This document shows, piece after piece, positions 1 to 7,922 of a stretch of 48,667 bases of DNA. The stretch is taken from the NCBI GenBank assembly GCA_900541555.1, contig UQKE01000011.1, positions 1 to 48,667 on the forward strand. The letters run 5' to 3'. Every line of letters begins with the position of its first letter. Position 1 is the stretch's first letter. Under the pieces are notes generated by a model. The model did not search any database. It saw only the letters and a list, made by a program, of their open reading frames with translations, and was not told where the DNA came from. Source of the stretch: an uncultured Porphyromonadaceae bacterium (GTDB taxonomy: Bacteria; Bacteroidota; Bacteroidia; Bacteroidales; Muribaculaceae). The translations under genes were made by a program, and so were the position numbers.

Positions 1-198
1 CAAACATGTCGCTGCATTCCAAATAGCGGTCGATCATCGATTCTTGCTCGTCGCCAAAACGAGCCGATAGCCACAGCCGTAGTTTCGAAAAAGGCTCACG
101 GGCAATGCGAATTGATGAATTTGGCAGTCGCCCCATGCCATCAACAGAAAGGACACGGCAGCCAAATGATTGAATTTATTTGCAACCGCTACAAAGAC
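1..198 (+). pseudogene. GNAT N-acetyltransferase fragment
   Basis: The frame is open from the window edge. From about position 58 it reads like the core of a GNAT acetyltransferase: EPIATAVV, then CELMNLAVAP, then the acetyl-CoA loop QQKGHGSQMIEFI at about 136-174. A normal member would continue for some 50 residues with a second acceptor-site half. Here similarity stops near position 198 and the frame runs into the hicA promoter, ending at a stop at 310. The first 50 bases do not read as GNAT on this strand. The opposite strand there reads ESMIDRYLECSDMF, which resembles the N-terminal part of the same family. It is therefore a fragment broken at its 3' end and probably rearranged at its 5' end. 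Family assignment is by eye. Confidence 0.5.
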
Positions 199-239
199 TC
201 TGCCATTTCTCATGATGCCGCTATTTTTCTCTTACATCT

Positions 240-270
240 TTTGTATTTAGTACCAAAATTAGTACCTTTG
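240..270 (+). promoter_or_regulatory. hicAB promoter with overlapping direct-repeat operator candidate
   Basis: TTTG at 240-243, a 19-nt spacer and TACCTTTG at 263-270 match the Bacteroidota consensus exactly. Transcription would start about 10-15 nt before the hicA start codon. Two copies of TAGTACC (248-254 and 260-266) lie 12 bp apart and overlap the -7 element, which is where an autorepressing antitoxin would bind. The operator role is inference. Confidence 0.7.
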
Positions 271-290
271 CATAAAATCAAGAAATTAGA

Positions 291-548
291 ATGGGTTCTA
301 AAGAAAAGTTAATAGAACGGTTTAAGAAACAACCAAAAGACTTCACTTTTGAAGAATGCCAAACCCTATTAAGCTACTTCGGCTACGCTAAGCACAACAA
401 GGGTGCCACTTCTGGCTCTCGTATTCGTTTTAAAAACGAAGAAACAGGGCAATATATAGATTTACATCGCCCACATCCGAGCAGCGTAATGAAAGCATGG
501 ATGATGAAAGCGATTTATCAACATTTGAAAAATAACGGCTTAATATAA
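291..548 (+). CDS. hicA: HicA-family mRNA interferase toxin
   Basis: Toxin of a type II toxin-antitoxin pair. HicA proteins cleave mRNA when not neutralised by HicB. The 85-residue product has the expected size and the Bacteroidales HicA signature: a basic N-terminus, GATSGSRIRF at 38-47, then LHRPHP at 58-63 and a C-terminal helix ending NNGLI. The usual catalytic histidine of the GSH motif is arginine here (G42-S43-R44), so catalysis may depend on H59 or H62, or this branch may act differently. The start is fixed by the promoter just upstream. hicB follows after five bases. Codon use is more AT-rich than in the core genes to the right, in keeping with an acquired module. Confidence 0.85.
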   Translation: MGSKEKLIERFKKQPKDFTFEECQTLLSYFGYAKHNKGATSGSRIRFKNEETGQYIDLHRPHPSSVMKAWMMKAIYQHLKNNGLI

Positions 549-553
549 AAATT

Positions 554-910
554 ATGGATTATTTGGAATACAAAGGCTACAAAGGCTCTGTGGAATACAG
601 CAAAGAGGATAATTGCCTTTGCGGAAGAGTTCAAGGGATGGGCAACAAATCCTTAATTCTTTATGAAGGGACTACCATTGATGAGCTTCGCAAGGATTTT
701 GAGGAAGGAATAGATAGCTACCTTGAAGGCTGCAAGGCGGATGGAATTGAGCCGGTAAAGCCATTTAGTGGAAAACTCAACTTGCGGATGACTTCCGATC
801 TCCATTCTCGCGTAGCCATGTTTGCCGCAAGCACAGGCATGACCATCAATGATTTCATCAACAAGGCTATTGTAAACGAATTAAAGCATGAATGCGCAAT
901 ACAAAAATAG
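554..910 (+). CDS. hicB: HicB-family antitoxin
   Basis: Antitoxin partner of the upstream HicA. The 118-residue protein has the two parts expected. An N-terminal partly degraded RNase H-like HicB fold (about 1-65, starting DYLEYKGYKGSVEYS) binds the toxin. A C-terminal ribbon-helix-helix DNA-binding segment (about 72-110, including LNLRMTSDLHSRVAMFA and MTINDFINKAIVNEL) would repress the shared promoter. The gene begins five bases after hicA ends, so the two are co-transcribed in toxin-first order, usual for HicAB. A strong hairpin lies just downstream. The call is secure from gene order and both domains. Whether the pair is active is not known. Confidence 0.88.
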   Translation: MDYLEYKGYKGSVEYSKEDNCLCGRVQGMGNKSLILYEGTTIDELRKDFEEGIDSYLEGCKADGIEPVKPFSGKLNLRMTSDLHSRVAMFAASTGMTINDFINKAIVNELKHECAIQK

Positions 911-917
911 CATCCTC

Positions 918-958
918 AAAAAACACATTGGGATTTGCCATACCGACAAATCCCAATG
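918..958 (-). terminator. Rho-independent terminator of tRNA-Ser
   Basis: A perfect 12-bp stem (926-937 with 947-958, nine-base loop) is followed on the minus strand by a run of six T (918-923). It lies 26 bases past the tRNA-Ser 3' end. It may also stop hicAB transcription from the other side, although the plus-strand T-tract is poor. Confidence 0.75.
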
Positions 959-984
959 CATTTAAACGTCTTTATTTCTACTTG

Positions 985-1072
985 CGGAGTGACCGAGATT
1001 CGAACTCGGGATACGCTTTTGACGTATACACGCTTTCCAGGCGTGCCTCTTCAGCCACTCGAGCATCACTCC
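985..1072 (-). tRNA. serT: tRNA-Ser(GGA)
   Basis: The minus strand folds as an 88-nt class II tRNA. The acceptor arm is GGAGTGA/TCACTCC with discriminator G. The D-arm region contains GAGTGGCTGAAGAGGC. The anticodon loop CTGGAAA carries anticodon GGA. A long variable arm follows, and the T-arm contains GTTCGAATC. CCA is not encoded; the next bases are CAAG, as is common in Bacteroidota. It has its own promoter (1089-1120) and terminator (918-958), so it is a monocistronic unit. The toxin-antitoxin module lies beyond its 3' end, a usual site for integration of mobile DNA. Confidence 0.95.
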
Positions 1073-1088
1073 TTGAATTTTGCGGTTG

Positions 1089-1120
1089 CAAAGATAGCGC
1101 ATTTCGGAAATCCCGACAAA
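1089..1120 (-). promoter_or_regulatory. tRNA-Ser promoter
   Basis: Read on the minus strand: TTTG (1117-1120), 20-nt spacer, TATCTTTG (1089-1096). This is an exact Bacteroidota consensus, placed 16 bases upstream of the mature tRNA 5' end. Confidence 0.8.
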
Positions 1121-1245
1121 TAAATGCAAGAAAAATTCGCTTCTTGAAAAAATGCGACGGCTCGCGCAACGAGCGAGCAAATATCTTTCACAAAGATGCC
1201 GCACACCCGACAAACAACCGCCTCCGGAGAGAATCGAAACGCTGT

Positions 1246-1279
1246 TTTGCCGTTTTTTCGCGAAAAAAACGTAACTTTG
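1246..1279 (+). promoter_or_regulatory. Promoter of the trx-parE-coaD-ctp operon
   Basis: TTTG (1246-1249), 22-nt spacer, TAACTTTG (1272-1279). The spacer is one base longer than usual. It gives a leader of only about 14 nt before the ATG at 1300, and no other promoter is seen before the operon ends. Confidence 0.65.
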
Positions 1280-1299
1280 GAGCGTCAAAATTTCTACGA

Positions 1300-2388
1300 A
1301 TGAAAAAACTTCTTTACACATTGATAGCCGCTGCCGCTCTCTATTCCTGCGACAATGGCGACAATTTCCGTTTGTCCGGCGTAGTCGAAGGCGCTTCGGA
1401 CGAAACTTTGGTATTGCAACGTTCCGTCAACGGATCATGGGTGACAACCGATTCCATCCCGACCGATGGCGACGGCGAATTTTCATTTGAAAGCGAGCGC
1501 CCCGCCTATCCCGAAGTGCTCCGCATCGGACGCAACGGGCGCTACATCTATTTTCCGGTCGACAGCATCGAGCACATCACGCTTCGGACCGACACAGCCG
1601 GATTCGACATCAATTATAAAATCGAAGGTTCCGATAATGCCGTTTGGATGATGCAAGTCGACAGCGTGGCTCGCGCCCTTTCTGGCATACACGTCACAAA
1701 CCCCGCCTACACGCAAGCCAAAACAGAACTGACAGAAAAAATCCTGCAAAATCCGTCGAGCATCGTGGCGTTCTATACAGTCGAAAAACTAATCGACGGG
1801 CATCGGCTGTTTGCGCCGGAGAATCCAAAGGATTTGAAAATAATCGGAGCCGTAGCAACCGGCTACCACACACATCGCCCGAACGACCCATTGACGCAAC
1901 TGCTTGCCACTGAATACCTCGCCGGCATGCGGCTGCAACCGTCGGCATCGGCTGCAACACGCGACACGATCCAAGCCTCGCAAGTGGGCATCCTCGAAAT
2001 CGCGCTCAAAAACAAAGACGGCAAAGAGCAACGGCTGAGCGAATTCGCTTCGTCGGGCAAAGTGATACTGCTCAACTTCACTACCTACGCAGCCTCGGAA
2101 TCGCCCAAATTCAACCGCATGCTCGCCGACATCTACAAAAAATACGCATCCCAAGGATTCGAAATATACCAAATCGGTTACGACGACAACGAATTCCTTT
2201 GGAAAGACGCGGCGGTCAACTTGCCATGGATCACGGTCTACGATCCGGCAGGACTCAGTTCGCAAAACTTGTTGAAATACAACGTGACATCGTTGCCTTG
2301 CTTGTTTATCATCGGCCGCGACGGAACCCTCTCGGAGCGCGTCACCGACATCGACAACCTCGAAAGCGCCATAACTCGCTACCTATAA
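1300..2388 (+). CDS. DUF4369 / thioredoxin-like lipoprotein
   Basis: Predicted periplasm-facing lipoprotein of 362 residues. A signal peptide ends at the lipobox ALYSC (Cys17). Residues about 20-110 form a DUF4369-type beta domain, and about 225-360 a thioredoxin/AhpC-TSA fold ([16 protein letters not shown], later [16 protein letters not shown]). The position that normally holds a CxxC redox centre reads TTYAASES, without cysteines, so disulfide exchange is unlikely and the domain is probably structural or binding. The frame is open upstream to 892 across the tRNA-Ser region, but the promoter at 1246-1279 and the signal peptide fix the ATG at 1300. It is the first gene of an operon with parE, 13 bases downstream. 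Confidence 0.85.
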   Translation: MKKLLYTLIAAAALYSCDNGDNFRLSGVVEGASDETLVLQRSVNGSWVTTDSIPTDGDGEFSFESERPAYPEVLRIGRNGRYIYFPVDSIEHITLRTDTAGFDINYKIEGSDNAVWMMQVDSVARALSGIHVTNPAYTQAKTELTEKILQNPSSIVAFYTVEKLIDGHRLFAPENPKDLKIIGAVATGYHTHRPNDPLTQLLATEYLAGMRLQPSASAATRDTIQASQVGILEIALKNKDGKEQRLSEFASSGKVILLNFTTYAASESPKFNRMLADIYKKYASQGFEIYQIGYDDNEFLWKDAAVNLPWITVYDPAGLSSQNLLKYNVTSLPCLFIIGRDGTLSERVTDIDNLESAITRYL

Positions 2389-2401
2389 TTCTACGGCAGA
2401 A

Positions 2402-4321
2402 ATGGCAGAACTCTTGGAACATAACATGCAAGAACCGGCAAGCTACACAGCCGACGACATCAAAACGCTCGATTGGAGGGAACACATCCGTCGCCGCCCC
2501 GGCATGTATATCGGCAAGCTCGGCGACGGCTCGCATGCCGACGACGGCATCTACGTCATCCTCAAAGAAGTGCTCGACAATGCCATCGACGAATATGCCA
2601 TGGGGTTCGGTCGACAAATCAAAGTCGACATCGCCGACAACGGGACAGTGGAAGTGCGCGACTATGGACGCGGCATCCCCCTCGAATCCGTATTGGACGT
2701 TTCGTCGAAAATGAACACCGGGGCAAAATACGACTCTCCCGCATTCAAAAAATCCGTGGGGCTAAACGGTGTCGGCATCAAAGCCACAAACGCGCTCTCA
2801 TCGTATTTCGAAGTAACCGCCTATCGCGACAATCAAGGTAGAACCGTGAAATACGTTCGCGGAGAAGTTGTCGAAGACAACGGCATTTTTCCGTCGGATA
2901 AAGAAAGCGGCACATACGTGAAATTCATTCCCGACAACGAAATTTTCAAAGATTTCAAATACAAAGACGAATATGTCGAAGCGTTGTTGAAAAACTACAC
3001 GTTTCTCAACACAGGGCTCACCATCGTCTTCAACGGGCAGAAGATGCATTCGCGCAACGGTCTTCTCGACTTGCTGAAAGAAAACATGACCAACGAGCCG
3101 CTCTATCCCATCATCCATTTCACGGGGACCGACATCGAAATCGTCATCACCCATACGTCGCAATACGGAGAAGAATACTATTCCTTCGTCAACGGGCAGC
3201 ACACCACGCAAGGCGGCACGCACTTGACGGCATTCCGCGAATCCGTGTCGCGCACCATCAAAGAATTCTACGGGAAAAATTTCGAATATTCCGACATCCG
3301 CAACGGCATGGCTGCCGCCATCAGCATCAAAGTGGAAGAACCCGTGTTTGAATCGCAAACCAAGACGAGACTCGGCTCGCGCGACATGGGGCCAAACGGA
3401 CCGACAGTGGCCAAATTCATTGGCGACTTCATCAAAAAAGAATTAGACAACTACCTGCATATCAACGGCGAAACAGCCGAGATCATGCTACACAAGATAC
3501 AAGAATCGGAGAAAGAACGCAAAGCAATCGCAGGCGTCACGAAACAAGCACGGGAACGTGCCAAAAAAGTGAGCCTGCACAACCGCAAACTTCGCGACTG
3601 CCGCATCCACTACAACGATGCCAAAGGCGACCGCCGCGACGAATCGTCGATATTCATAACCGAAGGGCTTTCCGCCACCGGCACCATCACGAAAATCCGC
3701 GATGTCGAAACGCAAGCCGTGTTCTCTTTGCGGGGAAAACCGCTGAACACTTACGGCAAAACGCAGAAAGTGGTCTACGAAAACGAAGAGTTCAATCTGC
3801 TGCAAGCCGCGCTCAACATCGAAGACGGCATCGAAGGGCTTCGCTACAACAAAGTCATCATCGCCACCGATGCCGATGTCGACGGAATGCACATCCGCCT
3901 GCTGATGATCACCTTCCTGCTCCAATTCTTCCCCGATTTGATCAAAAAAGGACACGTGTTCATCCTGCAAACGCCATTGTTCCGCGTGCGCAACAAAAAA
4001 ACGTCGCGCAAACGCAAAAAAGGCGAGGCAGGAAATGAAACATACTATTGCTACTCCGACGAAGAACGAATCGCCGCAATCAACAAGCTCGGAGCAAATG
4101 CCGAAATCACCCGATTCAAAGGATTGGGAGAAATATCGTCGGATGAATTCAAAGACTTCATCGGACCCGACATGCGCCTCGACCAAGTGAAACTGCGCAA
4201 AGAAGACTCCGTCAAGGAAATGCTCGAATTCTACATGGGCAAAAACACAATGGAACGCCAATTGTTCATCGTCGACAACCTCGTGGTGGAAGACGACGAA
4301 AACCTCGATAAAACTCACTAA
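2402..4321 (+). CDS. parE: DNA topoisomerase IV subunit B
   Basis: ATPase and DNA-cleavage subunit of topoisomerase IV, which decatenates daughter chromosomes together with ParC (encoded here at 17251-19944). The 639-residue protein shows a GHKL ATPase ([15 protein letters not shown], then [10 protein letters not shown] and [14 protein letters not shown]), a transducer domain, and a TOPRIM domain with [11 protein letters not shown] and [12 protein letters not shown]. The TOPRIM glutamate motif is EGLSA rather than the EGDSA of proteobacterial enzymes, a form I associate with Bacteroidota ParE. The DxD metal site is intact. It lies 13 bases after the thioredoxin-like gene and 2 bases before coaD, so it is within an operon. 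The start at 2402 gives the normal N-terminus. Confidence 0.95.
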   Translation: MAELLEHNMQEPASYTADDIKTLDWREHIRRRPGMYIGKLGDGSHADDGIYVILKEVLDNAIDEYAMGFGRQIKVDIADNGTVEVRDYGRGIPLESVLDVSSKMNTGAKYDSPAFKKSVGLNGVGIKATNALSSYFEVTAYRDNQGRTVKYVRGEVVEDNGIFPSDKESGTYVKFIPDNEIFKDFKYKDEYVEALLKNYTFLNTGLTIVFNGQKMHSRNGLLDLLKENMTNEPLYPIIHFTGTDIEIVITHTSQYGEEYYSFVNGQHTTQGGTHLTAFRESVSRTIKEFYGKNFEYSDIRNGMAAAISIKVEEPVFESQTKTRLGSRDMGPNGPTVAKFIGDFIKKELDNYLHINGETAEIMLHKIQESEKERKAIAGVTKQARERAKKVSLHNRKLRDCRIHYNDAKGDRRDESSIFITEGLSATGTITKIRDVETQAVFSLRGKPLNTYGKTQKVVYENEEFNLLQAALNIEDGIEGLRYNKVIIATDADVDGMHIRLLMITFLLQFFPDLIKKGHVFILQTPLFRVRNKKTSRKRKKGEAGNETYYCYSDEERIAAINKLGANAEITRFKGLGEISSDEFKDFIGPDMRLDQVKLRKEDSVKEMLEFYMGKNTMERQLFIVDNLVVEDDENLDKTH

Positions 4322-4323
4322 CC

Positions 4324-4788
4324 ATGGAGCAACGAATCGCACTTTTCCCCGGATCGTTCGACCCGTTCACCATCGGACACCACTCCATCGTCGAACGCGC
4401 ATTGCCCCTGTTCGACAAAATCATCGTGGCAGTGGGCGTGAACGCCAACAAGCATTCGTTCATGACCGAAAAAAACCGCATCGAAGCCATTCGCGCAATC
4501 TATGCCACCGAACCTCGCATCGAAGTCGTTTCCTACACAGGGCTCACCGTGGAAGCAGCAGCGGCCCACAACGCCCGATTCATCCTGCGAGGAGTGCGGT
4601 TGATACAGGATTTCGAATACGAAAAAAACCTTGCAGAGGTGAATCGCAGCATCTCCGGAATAGAAACCGTGCTGCTCTACACCCTTCCGGAATACGAACA
4701 TATCAGCTCGTCAATCGTTCGCGAACTGATAAGCTACGGCCGCGACGTGTCGAGCCTGCTCCCTCCCAATTACAAAATCAACCTCTAA
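4324..4788 (+). CDS. coaD: Pantetheine-phosphate adenylyltransferase
   Basis: Transfers AMP from ATP to 4'-phosphopantetheine to make dephospho-CoA, the penultimate step of CoA synthesis. The protein has 154 residues, the normal CoaD length, and is cytosolic. The nucleotidyltransferase signature T16-I-G-H19 sits in GSFDPFTIGHHS near the N-terminus. The second nucleotide-binding motif ISSSIVREL lies near residue 127. Residues binding pantetheine (ILRGVRLIQDFEYE) are also present. It starts two bases after parE and ends ten bases before the protease gene, so it is translated from the shared operon mRNA. Confidence 0.95.
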   Translation: MEQRIALFPGSFDPFTIGHHSIVERALPLFDKIIVAVGVNANKHSFMTEKNRIEAIRAIYATEPRIEVVSYTGLTVEAAAAHNARFILRGVRLIQDFEYEKNLAEVNRSISGIETVLLYTLPEYEHISSSIVRELISYGRDVSSLLPPNYKINL

Positions 4789-4798
4789 GAACTAAGAT

Positions 4799-6430
4799 AT
4801 GAAGTCTTTCAAATATGTGCTCCTTGCCCTCCTCATAGCCGGCAACATCCAAATGGCGCAATCCATTTCGAAAAAAATCCAACCGCGCCAAAAACTTTCT
4901 TACGTCGAATCGATCATCTCCGAAATGTATGTCGACAAAGTCGACGAAGACAAGCTCGTCGAAGATGCCATACGCGGAATGCTTGAAGAACTCGACCCGC
5001 ATTCCACATACAGCACAAGAGAAGAGACGCTGGAAACGCAAGAAGTGATGCAAGGCAGTTTCAGCGGAATCGGCATCCAATTCAACATGCAGAAAGACAC
5101 GCTCTACGTGATCCAAACCATCGCCGGCGGGCCGTCGGAAAAAGTGGGGATTCTGCCGGGCGACCGCTTCATCGCCGTCGACGACACTGTCATTGCCGGA
5201 AAAAAGATGAAAAACACGGCTATCATGAAAATGCTTCGCGGCAAAAAAGGGACAAAAGTGGATGTCACAGTAGTGAGACGCGGCACGGCTGAACCGCTCC
5301 AATTCCGCATCACGCGCGACGACATACCCGTGAACAGCATCGATGCCGTCTACATGGCAGACGACAAGACAGGCTACATCCGGCTTTCCCGCTTCGGAAT
5401 GACCACATTCACCGAATTTGAGGAAGCGCTCAAACGCCTGAAAGCGCAAGGCATGAAACAATTGATTCTCGACCTTTCCGACAATGGCGGCGGATACATG
5501 AACATTGCTGCCGAGATCGCCAACGAAATGCTCGGAAAAAAACAATTGATCGTCTACACGCAAGGCAATCACAGCCGCCGTCAAGACTTGCTTTCCGACG
5601 GGAAGGGTCGTTTCAAATCGGAAAAAGTCGTGGTCATGATCAACCAATTTTCCGCATCGGCAAGCGAAATTCTTGCAGGCGCATTGCAGGATTGGGATCG
5701 CGGCGTCGTGGTGGGCCGACGCTCGTTCGGGAAAGGCCTTGTGCAACGCGAATTCATGCTCCCCGACACCTCGTCTTTCCGCCTCACCATAGCCCGATAC
5801 TACACGCCGTCGGGACGCAACATCCAAAAACCATACGTCAAAGGCGACCGTGAAGAATACGACAAAGACATAATCGACCGCTACAACCACGGCGAGTTCC
5901 TCAGCGCCGACAGCATCCACTTCGCCGATTCGTTGAAATTCCAAACGCTGAAAAACCATCGCACCGTATATGGCGGAGGCGGCATCATGCCCGACGTGTT
6001 CGTGCCGCTCGACACGACGCTCAACACCCGCTACTATCGCGACCTCGTTGCCAAAGGCGTCATCACACAGTTTGCGTTGAAATATGTCGATGAAAACCGC
6101 GCCATGCTGAAAGAAAAATATCCGGATGCCAATGCGTTTGTCTCCACGTTTGCAGTCGACGATGCCATGATCGACAACTTGGCAAAAGCCGGCGAACAAG
6201 AAGGCGTGAAAAAGGACGACGAGCAATTCGCCACTTCGAAAGAATTGCTTCGCGACATACTGAAAGCCGTGATTGCAAACGACTTGTTCAATACAAGCAC
6301 CTACTTTCAAGTAATCAACAAGCGCAACGATATTTTCCAAGAAGCGCTGAAAATAATCAACGACGAGCAGCGCTACGAAGCGATACTCAAACACGGAAAT
6401 GCCGCCGAGCAATCGCCGGAGAAACAATGA
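4799..6430 (+). CDS. C-terminal processing protease, S41 family with PDZ domain
   Basis: Periplasmic serine protease of the CtpA/Prc type, trimming or degrading envelope proteins from their C-termini. It has 543 residues. An N-terminal hydrophobic signal (about 4-22) is followed by a short dimerisation helix region. A PDZ domain (about 85-165) contains GIGIQFN and GPSEKVGILPGDRF. The S41 core carries the Ser-Lys dyad: the serine is within SASASE near residue 285 and the lysine is in RRSFGKGLVQ about 27 residues later. The C-terminal 150 residues are a helical tail often seen in Bacteroidales Ctp proteins. It overlaps the next gene by four bases (ATGA), implying coupled translation. Confidence 0.92.
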   Translation: MKSFKYVLLALLIAGNIQMAQSISKKIQPRQKLSYVESIISEMYVDKVDEDKLVEDAIRGMLEELDPHSTYSTREETLETQEVMQGSFSGIGIQFNMQKDTLYVIQTIAGGPSEKVGILPGDRFIAVDDTVIAGKKMKNTAIMKMLRGKKGTKVDVTVVRRGTAEPLQFRITRDDIPVNSIDAVYMADDKTGYIRLSRFGMTTFTEFEEALKRLKAQGMKQLILDLSDNGGGYMNIAAEIANEMLGKKQLIVYTQGNHSRRQDLLSDGKGRFKSEKVVVMINQFSASASEILAGALQDWDRGVVVGRRSFGKGLVQREFMLPDTSSFRLTIARYYTPSGRNIQKPYVKGDREEYDKDIIDRYNHGEFLSADSIHFADSLKFQTLKNHRTVYGGGGIMPDVFVPLDTTLNTRYYRDLVAKGVITQFALKYVDENRAMLKEKYPDANAFVSTFAVDDAMIDNLAKAGEQEGVKKDDEQFATSKELLRDILKAVIANDLFNTSTYFQVINKRNDIFQEALKIINDEQRYEAILKHGNAAEQSPEKQ

Positions 6431-7191
6431 AGGCCATTCGCAAGATAATCATTACGGCATGCTTCCTGCTGCTTTCCACGGCAACGGCATTTGCCGATTA
6501 TCCTGCATTCCGTGGAGAAACCCTCCGCTACGACATCATCTACCATTGGGGCATCGTTTGGAAGCATGCCGGCAGCGCCACCCTCTCCATCCATCAAACC
6601 GGCAACAAATACGAAGCGGAACTCACGGCACGGTCGCTTTCATGGGTCGACAAATTGTTTCGAGTGCGCGACACTTTAAGTTGCACCATATCCACGCGCA
6701 ACGACCGGTTGCAGCCGCTGCGCTATCGCAAGGCATCCCACGAAGGCAAATACAGTGGCATCGACATTGTGGAATATTCATACTCGCCAAAGCGTAGCCA
6801 CGCACAATGCACGCGATTGCGCCCCGGACGTGCGCCTCAACAAGCCACATTGGAAACCGAAGGCCAAGCCTACGACATGTTGAGCATCTTCTACTATTTG
6901 CGGACACTCGATTTCAACCGAATGAAAAAGAACACTACCGTTTCTTCCACAGTCTTTTCCGGACGCAAGAAAGAGCGAATCGACATCCGTTTCATCGGCG
7001 TTGAAAATATCGAATTGCGCAACAAGGAAACTCGAAAAGCATACCACGTCGTGTTCACATTCACGCAGGACGGACGCAAAAAATCGTCGGACGACATGCA
7101 CACATGGATTTCCATCGACAAAACGCATACGCCGCTTATGCTGAAAGGCAAACTGCCAATAGGCGAAGTGAGGTGTTATCTCAATGAATAA
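6427..7191 (+). CDS. DUF3108 periplasmic protein
   Basis: Exported protein of 254 residues with a cleavable signal peptide ending near TATAFA (about residue 22). The body matches DUF3108, a beta-rich domain of unknown function that begins with a RGETLRYDIIYHWGIVWKHAG-type strand and ends with an ISIDKTHTPLMLKG segment. DUF3108 proteins are common in Bacteroidota envelopes and may bind a lipid or outer-membrane component, but no function is established. The start codon overlaps the stop of the protease gene, so the two are probably translationally coupled and may act on the same envelope substrate. It is the last gene of the operon that starts at 1300. Confidence 0.85.
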   Translation: MKAIRKIIITACFLLLSTATAFADYPAFRGETLRYDIIYHWGIVWKHAGSATLSIHQTGNKYEAELTARSLSWVDKLFRVRDTLSCTISTRNDRLQPLRYRKASHEGKYSGIDIVEYSYSPKRSHAQCTRLRPGRAPQQATLETEGQAYDMLSIFYYLRTLDFNRMKKNTTVSSTVFSGRKKERIDIRFIGVENIELRNKETRKAYHVVFTFTQDGRKKSSDDMHTWISIDKTHTPLMLKGKLPIGEVRCYLNE

Positions 7192-7235
7192 TGTCATAAA
7201 ACTATGCTTTAAAACATATTTTTAACATTTATTTC

Positions 7236-7266
7236 TTGTTTCTGATGCAAAATGGCACTACTTTTG
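7236..7266 (+). promoter_or_regulatory. Promoter of a small transcript
   Basis: TTG (7236-7238), 20-nt spacer, TACTTTTG (7259-7266), fitting the Bacteroidota consensus. It drives a unit of about 270 nt that ends at the terminator at 7514-7540. Confidence 0.65.
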
Positions 7267-7333
7267 CAATGAAAAAGATTGTTGAAGGAATAGATGCAAG
7301 AAGCATCCGAAACAAAGAAAGGAGAAAAACACG

Positions 7334-7450
7334 ATGAACACTATTAATTATTCCAAGCGAAGCAACGCGGCACCGTCGCACAGCTTCCATCCGAACGCAT
7401 CGTTGCTCCTCCGACGCAGGGGATACGTTGCCGGAGTCGACAAACAGTAA
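7334..7450 (+). CDS. Possible 38-residue peptide
   Basis: ATG at 7334 opens a 38-codon frame ending TAA at 7448-7450. It encodes a basic peptide that starts MNTINYSKRSN and ends LLLRRRGYVAGVDKQ. An AGGAG Shine-Dalgarno-like sequence lies at 7320-7324, unusual for this phylum. The frame sits in its own short transcript, with a promoter at 7236-7266 and a terminator at 7514-7540. There is no signal peptide, no membrane segment and no run of one amino acid as in classical attenuation leaders, although three Leu and three Arg codons are adjacent. I do not recognise it. It could be a translated small protein, or the transcript could be a regulatory RNA whose open frame is chance. Confidence 0.45.
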   Translation: MNTINYSKRSNAAPSHSFHPNASLLLRRRGYVAGVDKQ

Positions 7451-7513
7451 TACAAACGCTGTTTTTTATCCCACAAGAAATTTTCTCATAGTTACATAAT
7501 ATAGTTTAGGTTT

Positions 7514-7540
7514 GCCGACTCGGGAAGAGCCGGTTTTTTT
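7514..7540 (+). terminator. Rho-independent terminator
   Basis: Stem 7515-7521 with 7527-7533 (one mismatch, five-base loop) followed by seven T (7534-7540). It closes the small transcript. Confidence 0.75.
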
Positions 7541-7922
7541 ATATCATGCCACTAAAAAGGAATTAGCAGATTATTAGCAGGGGCACGCATATCAGTCGGC
7601 ATGCAACTGTGCTTAGCAATATATTTGTCAAAAGTTGGAAGTTGCAATTTCCACCTCTGCCACGCGATAGCACGGATAGGGAAGATGCCGTAGGCGGAGG
7701 GGTTCTGTAAGAATCAACGCTGCACGTTGCTTAGTTTTTATTCGGAAAATAATCCTTGCGGATTATGTTGGCACCCCTACCCGCGCCGGAGCGCGGACTC
7801 CCCCTATTAACGTGCTTCGCACGTGAACAGAGGGAGACATTGCCGGTAGCGGTCGATGGTTGAGGATTGAATACAAGTGAAGTTTGGCAAATGCGCGCTG
7901 TCCTCCTCAGGCTTTGATGATG
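7541..7922. repeat. Non-coding spacer with three tandem hairpins
   Basis: No gene is seen here. Three perfect hairpins lie within 76 bases: 7749-7766 (7-bp stem), 7781-7796 (CCGCGC/GCGCGG) and 7810-7824 (ACGTGC/GCACGT). An imperfect outer pairing of CCCCT (about 7800) with AGGGAG (about 7831) encloses the third. This looks like a palindromic intergenic repeat element of the REP type. Copy number in the genome cannot be judged from this window. It may also act as the 3' end of the downstream minus-strand barrel gene. Confidence 0.4.

Noticed and set aside
892..1299. Upstream continuation of the thioredoxin-like gene's reading frame
   Set aside because: It crosses the tRNA-Ser gene on the other strand and the promoter at 1246-1279, and the signal peptide starts at ATG 1300.
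4778..6427. Antisense open frame of 549 codons opposite the S41 protease gene
   Set aside because: The sense strand has an unambiguous PDZ and S41 protease; the antisense translation shows no domain.
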